Positions 1 through 11,742 of a stretch of 64,000 bases of DNA are shown one piece after another. The stretch's first letter is position 1. Each line of letters opens with the position of its first letter. Position numbers and translations under genes: made by a program. The DNA is taken from NCBI RefSeq assembly GCF_000178455.1, contig NZ_ADNU01000016.1, forward strand, positions 62,001 to 126,000, read 5' to 3'. Below the pieces are notes generated by a model. That model was not told the DNA's origin. It made no database searches and saw only the letters and a list, made by a program, of their open reading frames with translations. This stretch comes from Brevibacterium mcbrellneri ATCC 49030 (GTDB lineage Bacteria; Actinomycetota; Actinomycetes; Actinomycetales; Brevibacteriaceae).

Positions 1-1
1 T

Positions 2-1462
2 GTCACAGTGGGTTACGGGGCGATTCGGATTGCGCGTGGTGATGAGATCGAGGCCGCAACCGCCCATCTGTCGGTAATCCCACTCGACGGTGATATGAAA
101 TGGCACGGGGCGGTTGTCACCATCATTATTCTTCGCGCGTTTTCTTCTGGTCTGGTCGCCGTAGCGGGAATCGAAACCGTGGGAACAGCAGTGCCCAAGT
201 TCGCTAAGCCACGTGGCGCCAACGCAGGTAACACCCTGGTGTTCGCAGGCCTTTTGAGCGCCACGATGTTGATTGGTCTCACGTGGCTGGCTACTCAAGT
301 GGGCGTCAAATACGTAAGCGACCCGTCAACTCAGCTCTTCGAACACAGCCAGCCAGTCGGAGACACCTTCCACCAAGTGCCGGTTCTGGCGCAGTGCGCA
401 GACGCAGTCTTTGACCACTTGCCAGCCGTTGCCACGGCGATCACACTCATCACTGCGCTTGTTCTGCTGGTCGCAGCAAACACATCCATGGAGGGGTTCC
501 CTGGACTTGCCTCTAAACTAGCCCGCGACTCATTCTTGCCCAAACAGTTAGCATCTCTGGGCGACCGCATGACGTTCTCTAACGGCGTGGTGGTGCTGTC
601 GGTGAGTTCGATCGTGCTGGTTGTCCTCACAGGCGCTAACGCTGAACGGCTTATTGACATGTACCTGGTGGGAGTTTTCGCGTCCTTGGCCCTGGGACAG
701 TGGGGCATGGTGAAGCACTGGAACAACCGGATCAGGGCGATCGTGTCGGGTCCTGTGCGCACCCGCATGATGTTCAACCGGGTCGTCAACACTGTTGGTG
801 CGGTGACCGCTTCAGGGATCCTGGCTGTTGTCTTGGTATCCAAGTTCCTGTTAGGTGCGTGGCTCGCACTGGCTCTGATGTTCGTGGCCTATGTGGCCAT
901 GGGGCTCATTCACCGGCACTACACCAGGGTCTCGCGGGAACTGAACGTCAACCCCAAAGACGGCAACGTCAAGGCGCTACCACCTCGGACCCGGGCCGTG
1001 GTTGTGGTTTCCGAGATCAACAAACCCACCATGCGGGCGGTTGCTTTTGCCCGCGCTACCCGGCCCAATTTCCTCAGCGCTGTCGCCATCGCGGTTGATG
1101 AAGACCAGGCCGCCCTGGTCCAAAAGCAGTGGGACGAACTTAAACTGCCCATCCGGCTCACCCTCTTGGACTCGCCCTACCGCGAACTCATCCGACCAGT
1201 CATGAACTACATTGCGCACATGCACGCCAAATCGCCAGACGACCTCATCACGGTGTACGTTCCGCAGTACATTGTGGGACGCTGGTGGGAACAGCTCTTG
1301 CACAACCAGGCGCTCTTGGGGCTGCGCAAGCGGCTACTGTTTTTGCCCAATGTGCAGGTGGTCACCGTGCCGTGGCGGCTCAAGTCCTTTAACCGCAACC
1401 GCGAACTGCTCATGGGTAGAGGCGGGCACGTCGATGAGCGCGTCATGAGGATGTACGAATGA
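2..1462 (+). CDS. KimA-like potassium permease (APC superfamily), 5' end outside window
   Basis: The reading frame is open to the left edge, so the N-terminal part (probably 150 or more residues) is missing. The visible 480-odd residues hold at least six hydrophobic segments, then a cytoplasmic C-terminal domain of about 180 residues. The stretch around visible residues 160-195 (NTSMEGFPGLASKLARDSFL, then a GDR..FSNG motif) matches the KimA/YdaO branch of APC permeases. Members of that branch import potassium with protons and can be inhibited by c-di-AMP through the C-terminal domain. Potassium as substrate is inferred from family resemblance only. The stop codon overlaps the next start by 4 nt (ATGA), so the two genes are probably co-translated. 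In related genomes such a gene often follows trkA genes, which would lie outside this window. Confidence 0.75.
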   Translation, partial: VTVGYGAIRIARGDEIEAATAHLSVIPLDGDMKWHGAVVTIIILRAFSSGLVAVAGIETVGTAVPKFAKPRGANAGNTLVFAGLLSATMLIGLTWLATQVGVKYVSDPSTQLFEHSQPVGDTFHQVPVLAQCADAVFDHLPAVATAITLITALVLLVAANTSMEGFPGLASKLARDSFLPKQLASLGDRMTFSNGVVVLSVSSIVLVVLTGANAERLIDMYLVGVFASLALGQWGMVKHWNNRIRAIVSGPVRTRMMFNRVVNTVGAVTASGILAVVLVSKFLLGAWLALALMFVAYVAMGLIHRHYTRVSRELNVNPKDGNVKALPPRTRAVVVVSEINKPTMRAVAFARATRPNFLSAVAIAVDEDQAALVQKQWDELKLPIRLTLLDSPYRELIRPVMNYIAHMHAKSPDDLITVYVPQYIVGRWWEQLLHNQALLGLRKRLLFLPNVQVVTVPWRLKSFNRNRELLMGRGGHVDERVMRMYE

Positions 1463-2712
1463 ATCAGGTAGAACTCACAGTGGACGCGCCGGCTGCCGGC
1501 GGAGAGTCTGTTGCGCGTACCGAGGGCGGCGTGATTTTTGTGTCCGGTGCGATCCCGGGCGAGCGCGTCCGTGTTGAGATCACCGAAACGAAGAAGTCAT
1601 TTTCGCGTGGCCGGGTGGCCGAGGTGTGTGAGCCGTCCCCACACCGTGTGCCCGATAGGCGGATTGCGTGGGGGTGCCCGGACGTGGGTGGGGTCGAGTA
1701 CGCTCACGTCACTGTGGATCATTCGCGCGAACTCAAACGTGTCGCCGCACTTGACCAGTTCGCTCGCATCGGGAAGTTTGACCGCGAACTCATGGACCAG
1801 CTTGAGCGCGAGTTTCGCGTGACACCTCCGGTGAACGACGGGGAAGAGTGGCGTACCCGTGTTCAACTCGCCGTGGCCGGCGGGCGTGTTGGCATGTACC
1901 GGGCGGGTAGCCATGACATTGTTCCCGTGACTCACGTGCCGCTCGCGGTTCCGGCTATCAATGACCTGAATCTGCACCAGGTGGACCTCACGGGCGCTGA
2001 ACGCGTTGAAATCGCCGTGGGTGAAGCCGGGGGAGCGGTGACCGTGGTGGGGGGTGAAGAGATAGCGCACAGGCTCGCCGAGGTCGTTCCTGAAGGGTGG
2101 TCGCTCATGAGTCGCGCTGCCGGCAGGCGGAACCGGTCAAGTGCGGCAACGACGCTCCTTGCGGGGCCTGGGCGCGTGAGCCACACGGTGCGCGGGGTGA
2201 CCTTTGACCTCGACGCTGAAGGGTTTTGGCAGGTGCACCCGGACGCGGCTGATATTTTGAGCCGAGGTGTCGTGGAGCGGGTGCGCGGCGATGTGGCTGA
2301 TCTGTTTTGCGGTGCGGGTTTGCTCGCCGTTATGGTCGCCCGAGAAACCGGGGCTCGCGTGTGGGGCGTGGAGGGATCTGCGCTCGCGATTGAGAGTGCG
2401 CGTTCTAACGCGAAGCGCGCCGGAGTAGATGCCACCTTCGATGTAGGCCGGGTCGAAAAGCTGGACGCACTCACAGGCGCTGACACGGTCGTGGTGGACC
2501 CACCTCGGGCGGGTCTTGATCCTGCCGTTATCCGTTTAATTGCGTCGTCGACGTGTGGGCGTGTGGTGTATGTGTCGTGTGACGGGGCCACATTTTCGCG
2601 TGACGCACAACGCCTTCAAAACTCCGGTTTCCAGTGTCGTGACATTCAAGCGTTCGATCTGTTTCCGCTCACTGCCCACGTCGAATTTATTGGGACGTTC
2701 GACCGGGTGTGA
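1459..2712 (+). CDS. TRAM-domain class I SAM-dependent RNA methyltransferase (TrmA/RumA family)
   Basis: This 417-residue protein probably makes 5-methyluridine in rRNA or tRNA. An N-terminal TRAM domain (about residues 1-60) precedes a linker and a Rossmann methyltransferase domain. SAM motif I is DLFCGAG (near residue 280), the VDPPRAG motif follows, and the catalytic cysteine lies in VSCDGAT near residue 380. Most family members have SCxPAT, so Gly for Pro is a small deviation. The four-cysteine Fe-S motif of RumA is not present: only one Cys remains in the corresponding WGCPDVGG segment, as in many actinobacterial homologues. The ATG overlaps the permease stop. Exact RNA target unknown. 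Confidence 0.85.
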   Translation: MNQVELTVDAPAAGGESVARTEGGVIFVSGAIPGERVRVEITETKKSFSRGRVAEVCEPSPHRVPDRRIAWGCPDVGGVEYAHVTVDHSRELKRVAALDQFARIGKFDRELMDQLEREFRVTPPVNDGEEWRTRVQLAVAGGRVGMYRAGSHDIVPVTHVPLAVPAINDLNLHQVDLTGAERVEIAVGEAGGAVTVVGGEEIAHRLAEVVPEGWSLMSRAAGRRNRSSAATTLLAGPGRVSHTVRGVTFDLDAEGFWQVHPDAADILSRGVVERVRGDVADLFCGAGLLAVMVARETGARVWGVEGSALAIESARSNAKRAGVDATFDVGRVEKLDALTGADTVVVDPPRAGLDPAVIRLIASSTCGRVVYVSCDGATFSRDAQRLQNSGFQCRDIQAFDLFPLTAHVEFIGTFDRV

Positions 2713-2745
2713 AGGTAGAGAACTACTGGGATATGCGATAGAATT

Positions 2746-2763
2746 TATCTTGATGTCAAGATA
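2746..2763. promoter_or_regulatory. 18-bp palindromic operator candidate upstream of acnA
   Basis: TATCTTGA-TG-TCAAGATA has perfect 8-bp arms around a 2-nt centre and lies about 105 nt before the acnA start. A -10-like TAGAAT (2739-2744) sits immediately to its left, and TTGATG within it could serve as a -35, so a bound protein would overlap the promoter either way. CTTGANNTCAAG palindromes are typical of MarR-type dimers. TamR, a MarR-family regulator, is known to control aconitase in Streptomyces and is one candidate; corynebacterial AcnR recognises a different sequence. The regulator is not encoded nearby. Confidence 0.5.
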
Positions 2764-2868
2764 CTTTAGGTAACAGATGTGTGCCCTAAATGGATCGTCT
2801 GACGGTTCCGGGTGCGCGTTGGGACAGACCCGCGGTTGCCGGTATCTTCGCAACTAAAAGAGGAGACC

Positions 2869-5556
<2,688 letters not shown>

Positions 5557-5562
5557 CAGCCT

Positions 5563-5606
5563 CACATAAAAGCGCTCCGGGCGTTTACCCGGAGCGCTTT
5601 TATGTG
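5563..5606. terminator. strong bidirectional intrinsic terminator
   Basis: Perfect 19-bp arms (5563-5581 and 5588-5606) enclose the 6-nt loop CGTTTA. Each arm includes an A/T tract (AAAA on one side, TTTT on the other), so the hairpin can end transcription of acnA from the left and of the leftward DUF5129-type gene from the right. It begins 6 nt after the acnA stop and ends 49 nt before the stop of the convergent gene. Confidence 0.9.
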
Positions 5607-5654
5607 TGCCAAACGCTGGGGGAGTCGTTGCTCCTCCAACGTGTGCGGATGTGT

Positions 5655-6709
5655 CTAGAAGCGTGAAGAGCTTCCGGCCCCGGAGAACCCGCCTCCGCTG
5701 CTGCCGTAGCCAGTGGTGGTTCCGCCACCGCCGCCGCTGTTACGCGACTCTTTGTAACTCTGGTAGTCGCGTAGACCTCTGTTGTATCCAATGGAGAACG
5801 CGGCGGGGGTGTAGAAGGAACGCATGTCGAAGTATCCGGTGAGCGATCGTGAACGTGCCCGGTTGCTTCGAAGGGTTTGTTCTGTTGCGTCCCGGATGAA
5901 TCGTTGCTGTTTGCCCGAACGTGCCAGAACATCGTCCTGAATATGCGTCATGCGGGACGTGAGTTCTTCCCTGATGTTTGCAATCTGTTCCAGGTACGCC
6001 GAGGTGTTGGTTCCGTCATCGTGCATCGCACCGTATTCGATCTGGTCTGTTTTGTCAGAAAACTCGTCGATGCGCTTCTTCAGCGGCAGGTTGAGTGCAT
6101 GTAGCGCGAAAAAAGACGTGGACTTAATAGAGTCGCGGAGGTCCAGGGCATCCGTGTAATTACGCAAAAGCGTTGCCGACGCATTGTGGATCTTGGCTCC
6201 GAAACCTTCGTCAAGAATGAAGTCCGTGCCCGCGACGCGTTCGTTGACGTTCACGGTGACGGAGTCGAAAACCTCGGCGTCAGATTCGAACCATCTGACA
6301 CGCCTGAACACGGCAACGAAGTTCACAAGGCTCAACACGGCAACTGCAACCGTGGCTCCTTGTAACACGATGGGGTTGCGCAGGGCTGGGCGCGCCATGC
6401 GTTTCGCGTTAGCTTCAGTAATCGCAATGACCCCTTGAGACCAGTTGCGTTGTTTGAAGTACTCGTAGCCGGGCTCACGCAGTTCCGTCTGTTCTTCCGC
6501 ACTGGAAATTTTAATGTCCTCGCCAAAGTACGTGCCCACTTGGCCAGAGCCTCGGGTTGAGTTGTCTTCAACGGAGACGGTGATGATGAACGTACCGTTG
6601 GACCACGCATTGCCGGAGATCAGATTGAGTTCCTGGTGCTGGCGCGCCCAGTTGTGACGACAAAACTGGAGACAGCCACAAAAATGAGATTCAAACGTAG
6701 TTTCGTCAT
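5655..6709 (-). pseudogene. DUF5129/TPM-type secreted membrane protein, broken by deletion and frame change
   Basis: Read leftward, an ATG at 6709 with AAGG upstream starts a good signal peptide (MTKLRLNLIFVAVSSFVVTTG), but that frame stops 29 codons in. A different frame takes over around 6640 and runs to 5655. It begins with the end of a TPM-like fold (ISGNAWSNGTFIITVSVED, then GTYFGEDIKIS and a W..GV motif), followed by a membrane segment (about 60 residues later), a charged region, and a Gly/Ser-rich tail ending SSSRF. The first 80-100 residues of the TPM domain seem to be missing. I infer an internal deletion that joined the signal peptide to the domain end out of frame. A 294-residue product from GTG 6539 is possible but would lack export. 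Confidence 0.65.
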
Positions 6710-6758
6710 GCGCAGACCTTAAGACTTACTGTGAGGGAAGGCGTCTACTCCATCGTAC

Positions 6759-6777
6759 ATTTGACTACCACTAGACA
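6759..6777 (+). promoter_or_regulatory. 19-nt element shared with the region before dusB
   Basis: ATTTGACTACCACTAGACA here differs at one position from 38400-38418, immediately before dusB. Both copies are intergenic and on the coding strand of the following gene. TTGACT inside it resembles a -35 box, but I cannot place a convincing -10 at the usual distance in either copy. Role unknown. Confidence 0.3.
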
Positions 6778-6860
6778 TGGCTGTGTGGCACGTGCAGTCC
6801 GCTTTCTGCAGGCGTTAGGATAGTGACTCGACTATATGGACTACAACACGAGGTAAGTTT

Positions 6861-8798
6861 GTGACGTTTCTTGAACGCATCGCATCTCCTGCTGATGTGC
6901 GAGCACTTTCTGCGGCAGAATGCCAGGTTCTCGCAAAAGAGATTCGCGACTACCTCATTTCAATTGTGTCGACAACGGGTGGACACTTGGGGCCCAACTT
7001 GGGTGTTGTCGAGCTGACAACGGCGATCCACCGTGTCTTTGAGTCGCCCCACGACACGATCTTGTTCGATGTGGGCCACCAGGCGTATGTTCACAAATTG
7101 CTCACTGGTCGGTACAACGACTTTCCCACCCTGCGTCAGCGTCACGGCATGTCAGGTTATCCGTCGCGGGCTGAAAGCGAACACGATGTCATCGAGAACT
7201 CGCACGCCTCAGCCGCTCTGTCATGGGCCGACGGAATCGCGAAAGCGTACCAGTTACGCGGCGAGCTCGACCGGCACGTGGTCACCGTGATCGGAGACGG
7301 CGCGCTGACCGGTGGAATGGCGTGGGAAGCACTCAACAATATTGGTGCTGACAAGTCGGAACCACCTCGGAAAATGGTCATCGTCGTTAACGACAACGGA
7401 CGCTCATACGCGCCTACGGTAGGAGGGTTCGCACAACACCTCGACCACCTGCGCACCATGGGAAGCTACGAAAAGATCCTGTCGTGGGGCAAAGAACAAC
7501 TCCAAGAATCCGGGCCGCCTGGTCGAGCCGTGTACTCAGCTATTCACGGAATGAAACGTGGGCTCAAAGATATGGTGTCTTCGCGTGAAGCCGGCATGTT
7601 CGACGAACTCGGAATCAAATACATTGGCCCCGTAGACGGACACGACCTCGAAGCGATGGAACGTGCGCTTCACCGGGCCAAAAAGTATGAGTACGGGCCC
7701 GTCATTGTGCACGCCATCACCCAAAAAGGTCGCGGGTACGCCCCAGCGATTCAGGACGAAGACGACCAGTTTCACGCGGTAGGTGTCATCGACCCGGCAA
7801 CCGGGAAAGCGACAACGAAATCTTCAACTTCCTGGACCCAGGTCTTTGGTGAAGAGATTGTCAAAGCCGCCCGTAAACGCACAGACATCGTGGCGATCAC
7901 CGCAGCCATGCTCAAACCCGTAGGCTTAGATAAGTTTGCCCACGAATTCCCCGAACGCGTTTTCGACGTCGGGATCGCCGAACAACACGCCGTGACCTCG
8001 GCAGCTGGTTTGTCCTACGGCGGGTTACACCCCGTGGTGTGCCTGTACGCCACCTTTTTTGGACGGGCATTCGACCAACTGCTCATGGACGTTTCCCTCC
8101 ACAACCAGGGAGTCACCTTTGTTTTGGACCGCGCAGGTGTCACAGGACCCGACGGAGCTTCCCACCACGGAATCTGGGACATGGCAATGTTGCAGATCGT
8201 GCCCAATTTGCGACTGGCTGCCCCACGCGACGCCAAACGCCTGGCAGAAGAGTTCAACGAAGCGATCGAAATCCGTGACATTCCAACCGTTGTGCGCTTC
8301 TCCAGGGGCAAGGTCGGGTCAGACATCGACGCACTCACCCGCACCTCGGATGGCGTGGACATCCTCGCCGTTCCACAAGGCACGGACGTAGAGAATCTCG
8401 AAAGCGCCGACATCCTCATCGTGTCAGTGGGAGCGCTCGCAGACCGTGCCTTGGCCGTGAAAGAGGCTTTGGCGAAGAAGGGTTTGAGTGCAACCGTTGT
8501 GGACCCGCGTTGGGTTCTTCCCGTTCCGCAGTCGGTCCTGGACATGGCCGCTGAACACGCGCTGGTCGCGGTCATTGAAGACGGGGTCAAAGTTGGTGGG
8601 ATCGGCTCACAGATCCGTCAGGACCTACGTGATGAACTTGTGCGCACCGGGGTTGTTGAACTGGGTGTTCCCGATTCGTTCCTCCCTCACGGAACCCGTG
8701 AAGAGATCCTGTCCTACGCCGGCCTCGACATCGACGACATGGTGGAAAAAATCATGGACATGCTTCCGCCTGAACTACTCAAACGGGTCAGCGAGTAG
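6861..8798 (+). CDS. dxs: 1-deoxy-D-xylulose-5-phosphate synthase
   Basis: Dxs condenses pyruvate and glyceraldehyde 3-phosphate to DXP, the first step of the MEP isoprenoid pathway and a branch to thiamine and pyridoxal. The 645 residues match the family length. The thiamine-diphosphate motif is GDGALTGGMAWEALNNIG near residues 145-162, and the transketolase pyrimidine domain carries DRAGVTGPDGASHHGIWD near 425. The GTG start has CGAGG about 8 nt upstream. The gene ends 4 nt before the convergent RNase D gene, with no terminator between them. Confidence 0.97.
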   Translation: MTFLERIASPADVRALSAAECQVLAKEIRDYLISIVSTTGGHLGPNLGVVELTTAIHRVFESPHDTILFDVGHQAYVHKLLTGRYNDFPTLRQRHGMSGYPSRAESEHDVIENSHASAALSWADGIAKAYQLRGELDRHVVTVIGDGALTGGMAWEALNNIGADKSEPPRKMVIVVNDNGRSYAPTVGGFAQHLDHLRTMGSYEKILSWGKEQLQESGPPGRAVYSAIHGMKRGLKDMVSSREAGMFDELGIKYIGPVDGHDLEAMERALHRAKKYEYGPVIVHAITQKGRGYAPAIQDEDDQFHAVGVIDPATGKATTKSSTSWTQVFGEEIVKAARKRTDIVAITAAMLKPVGLDKFAHEFPERVFDVGIAEQHAVTSAAGLSYGGLHPVVCLYATFFGRAFDQLLMDVSLHNQGVTFVLDRAGVTGPDGASHHGIWDMAMLQIVPNLRLAAPRDAKRLAEEFNEAIEIRDIPTVVRFSRGKVGSDIDALTRTSDGVDILAVPQGTDVENLESADILIVSVGALADRALAVKEALAKKGLSATVVDPRWVLPVPQSVLDMAAEHALVAVIEDGVKVGGIGSQIRQDLRDELVRTGVVELGVPDSFLPHGTREEILSYAGLDIDDMVEKIMDMLPPELLKRVSE

Positions 8799-8802
8799 CG
8801 TC

Positions 8803-9960
8803 CTATGAGCCCGCTGCGTGGGCAGCCTTGGCGAGAGGCCGTGCCACCAGCTCGATCTGCCACGGCCTGGCCCCTTGTTCCCGCAAGAAGTCAGCGATGT
8901 CACCTTCGTCGCCAACCGTGGTGAGTGCTGCGAGTCGTTTCACATACCGAGGAGTCACCACCAGGTCGTGCGGCATATCCAACTCCTGAGCGATCTGAGC
9001 AATTACCGGTTTCATGTGTTCTAAACGCTGTTTTGACGTCTCCCGATCCGCACGCCCTACTCTGGGCGCGTTCCGTAGCGGAGGCATGAAGGAGTCCGGC
9101 AGACGGTCAGCTGCCTTGATGACGCGGAAGAACTCGCCAGCGTCCTCGGCGGTTATGCGCGAAAACTGACGCTTGATGTCTTTGTCTGATTTCACCGACT
9201 CCGTAGCGAGCGCGATCATCGCGCGGTCGGGAAGGATCCGAGACGGGGCCACGTCGCGGTCTTCCCCCAGATCATCGCGCAGGGCCCACATTGCGCGGAC
9301 GCGACCCAGACCTCGGGCGGTTTTGACCCGTCCCAAACCGTGGGTGCGCCGCCAGGGTTCGTCGTGAACGGGAGGAGCAAACGACAGAAGGTGGTCAAAC
9401 TCCTGCCTTGCGTATTCCCATTTGCCTTGCGCATGTAAACGGTCAGCGAGTTCGGTGCGTAAGTGGTTCAACACTTCGACGTCGAGAGCAGCATAGGCAA
9501 GCCATTCGTGGGGCAGTGGCCGGGTGGACCAGTCGACCGCCGAGTGTTCTTTTGCCAAGGTCACTCCCATGATCTCTTCTGTCAGTGAGGCGAGACCGAA
9601 GCGCTCAAAATTGAGGAGGCGTGCGGCGAGTTCGGTGTCGAAGAGGGCGTCGGGGCGCATCCCTTTTTCGGCCAGGCACCCCAGGTCTTGCGTTGCCGCA
9701 TGGAGGATCCATTCGACCCCGTGCAGAGCGGCGTTGACGGACGACAGGACGGGGAGTGCCTCTGAGTCGATCAGGACAATCCCTGCGCCTTCGCGTTTGA
9801 GCTGAACGAGGAATGCCCGGTTGCCGTATCTGATACCCGAGGCGCGTTCCGTGTCGATCCCTACCGGACCGTGTCCGTGGGCCAGTTGGGTAGCAACAGT
9901 GTGGAGGGCCTCCGGTGAGTCGGTGACGGGAGGGACTCCGTGTTCTGGTTCTGATAACAA
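8803..9960 (-). CDS. rnd: ribonuclease D (HRDC-domain 3'-5' exoribonuclease)
   Basis: Homologues trim the 3' ends of structured RNAs such as tRNA precursors. A DEDDy exonuclease domain is visible: DxE in GIDTERA, Asp in HAATQDLG, and Tyr/Asp in YAALDVEVL. A helical HRDC domain follows (around DVAPSRILPDRAMIALA). The start is uncertain. TTG 9960 lies 2 nt after the DUF3000 stop and gives 385 residues, but it has no close ribosome site. A strong GGAAGGAG further upstream would best serve an in-frame ATT. The gene is probably translationally coupled to DUF3000, a common actinobacterial pairing. Confidence 0.88.
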   Translation of the reverse strand: MLSEPEHGVPPVTDSPEALHTVATQLAHGHGPVGIDTERASGIRYGNRAFLVQLKREGAGIVLIDSEALPVLSSVNAALHGVEWILHAATQDLGCLAEKGMRPDALFDTELAARLLNFERFGLASLTEEIMGVTLAKEHSAVDWSTRPLPHEWLAYAALDVEVLNHLRTELADRLHAQGKWEYARQEFDHLLSFAPPVHDEPWRRTHGLGRVKTARGLGRVRAMWALRDDLGEDRDVAPSRILPDRAMIALATESVKSDKDIKRQFSRITAEDAGEFFRVIKAADRLPDSFMPPLRNAPRVGRADRETSKQRLEHMKPVIAQIAQELDMPHDLVVTPRYVKRLAALTTVGDEGDIADFLREQGARPWQIELVARPLAKAAHAAGS

Positions 9961-9962
9961 AG

Positions 9963-10574
9963 TTAGCGAAGGCGACCCGGAAATGCCGAGACTCCTTCCG
10001 GAAGCGGGGGAACTCCGGCCACAGTGGACAGGAGGTGCGCCCACGCGTGCACGTGAGCCTCAAGCTCTTTAGGCTGTTTCACCACGGGCGTCCAGGACGC
10101 GCGCATTTCTAAATCGATCGTGGCGGGCCGTGCTGCCAGGGTGCCAAAAGATTCACTGAGAGCCCGGGTTGTGGTGCCTCCCACCTCGGTCACGTCACAA
10201 TCGTAGGTTTCGAGTGCATCTGTGAGCCACGACCACGCGACGGGACCTAGAAGAGCTTCTTGACCAAGTTCGTGTTCGAGTTCAGCGCGGATATAAGTCA
10301 CCATCCGGAACTGCCCGTTCCACGCCTCTGGTTCGGACGGGTCGTAGAGGAGGACAACCCTGCCGGTTGCGACTTCGTCTTCGCAACTGGGCGTGTGGGG
10401 GACAGCCGAAGCATCGACGTCACCGTTAAGGGCGAACGCCCAGGGAGCCAAGCGCCCTGGGGCAGGGATTTCTTCCAGGCTGATGTGTGGCGTAGCGCCT
10501 GACGAGCAAAACCTGCGCAGCGCATCTGAGGCCTGCGCAAAAGGCTCTGGGGTAAAAGGGACTGGAGCAACCAC
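9963..10574 (-). CDS. DUF3000 family protein of unknown function
   Basis: This soluble protein of about 203 residues belongs to a family found widely in Actinomycetota, usually just upstream of an RNase D gene, as here. Recognisable conserved stretches are EIPAPGRLAPWAFAL, ATGRVVLLYDPSEPEAWNG, MVTYIRAELE and IDLEMRASWTP. No catalytic motif is evident. I place the start at GTG 10574, which gives the usual family length; the frame stays open upstream to an ATG at 10697, but that start would overlap the divergent hemE start. The region 10575-10695 therefore probably holds divergent promoters. Confidence 0.8.
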   Translation of the reverse strand: MVAPVPFTPEPFAQASDALRRFCSSGATPHISLEEIPAPGRLAPWAFALNGDVDASAVPHTPSCEDEVATGRVVLLYDPSEPEAWNGQFRMVTYIRAELEHELGQEALLGPVAWSWLTDALETYDCDVTEVGGTTTRALSESFGTLAARPATIDLEMRASWTPVVKQPKELEAHVHAWAHLLSTVAGVPPLPEGVSAFPGRLR

Positions 10575-10695
10575 GCTTCCAATGTACGTATTGCGGTTAG
10601 GGGAATGAAGTTCCCACGCGGAGGTTACGTGAGACTTCGCATATTGAACAGTGAGCGTGTAGCGATAGGCCGGCCAAGTCTGAAAAGATGAAGGC

Positions 10696-11742
10696 ATGGT
10701 GACCCTTACTCGTGCTGCATTGTCTGAGTCTGTCGAACGTACCCCCGTGTGGTTTATGCGGCAGGCTGGCCGGTCTCTTCCGGAATACAAAAAGGCACGC
10801 GAAGGCATTGCGATGCTCGACGCGTGTCTCATGCCGGAACTCACCGCTGAGATCACGTTGCAGCCAGTGCGCAGGCACGGCGTGGACGCCGCTATTTTCT
10901 TCTCCGATATTGTGGTACCCCTAAAAATCGCGGGAATGGATGTGGAAATCCAGCCAGGTATAGGCCCGGTGTTCGCCCAGCCCGTGCGCACACGTGAAGA
11001 CCTCGCCCGGATCCCAGACCTCACGGCAGACATGTGTGAAGCAATCGCCCAAGCGGTGACCCTCACACGCGAAGGTCTCCCGGAAGACACAGCGCTGATC
11101 GGGTTCGCGGGTGCGCCATTTACGGTGGCCAGCTACCTCATTGAAGGTGGCCCCAGTAAGAACCATGAGAAGACCAAGGCCATGATGCTGGGGGACCCGG
11201 AACTGTTTTCGGCGATCCTCGGCAAACTCGCCCACATGTCCGCGACGTTCATCCAGGCTCAACTCGACGCGGGGGCGCACGCATTCCAGCTGTTCGACTC
11301 ATGGGCTGGATACCTGAACCGTGCTGACTACGAGCGCTATGTTCTCCCTCATTCGCGCACAGTCTTTGACGCGCTTGCCCACAACAATGTCCCGTCCATT
11401 CACTTTGGTGTCACCACTGGGGAGCTTTTGGGGTCGATGTCCACAGCGGGGTCATCGGTGATGGGTGTTGATTTCCGGGTGGATCTGGATGACGCTTCGA
11501 AGCGCGTCCAACCTGGCCAGGCGCTCCAGGGGAACCTGGACCCGGCTTTGGTGTTTGCCCCGTGGGACGTGATCGCTTCCAGGATCGAAGACATTGTGCG
11601 GGCGGGTCTGCGTCACGGCGGCCACATTTTCAACCTGGGCCACGGGGTGCTCCCAACTTCTGACCCAACCGTGCTCACGCGCATTGTGGAGGAAGTCCAC
11701 ACGGTGTCGTCCCGGCTCATCGCATCGGGTGAGTTCGAGTGA
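10696..11742 (+). CDS. hemE: uroporphyrinogen decarboxylase
   Basis: HemE decarboxylates the four acetate chains of uroporphyrinogen III to give coproporphyrinogen III. The 348 residues show the signature VWFMRQAGRSLPEYKK near residue 18, GFAGAPFTVASYLIEGG near 135, and a C-terminal FNLGHGVLP motif. The start ATG 10696 is followed in frame by GTG. It heads a three-gene operon whose junctions are 4-nt overlaps, so the three enzymes are probably made in a fixed ratio. Confidence 0.97.
   Translation: MVTLTRAALSESVERTPVWFMRQAGRSLPEYKKAREGIAMLDACLMPELTAEITLQPVRRHGVDAAIFFSDIVVPLKIAGMDVEIQPGIGPVFAQPVRTREDLARIPDLTADMCEAIAQAVTLTREGLPEDTALIGFAGAPFTVASYLIEGGPSKNHEKTKAMMLGDPELFSAILGKLAHMSATFIQAQLDAGAHAFQLFDSWAGYLNRADYERYVLPHSRTVFDALAHNNVPSIHFGVTTGELLGSMSTAGSSVMGVDFRVDLDDASKRVQPGQALQGNLDPALVFAPWDVIASRIEDIVRAGLRHGGHIFNLGHGVLPTSDPTVLTRIVEEVHTVSSRLIASGEFE

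Noticed and set aside
5655-6709. Programmed ribosomal frameshift in the DUF5129-type gene
   Set aside because: No slippery heptamer or following structure was seen, and most of the expected N-terminal domain is missing, which a frameshift cannot explain; deletion is simpler.
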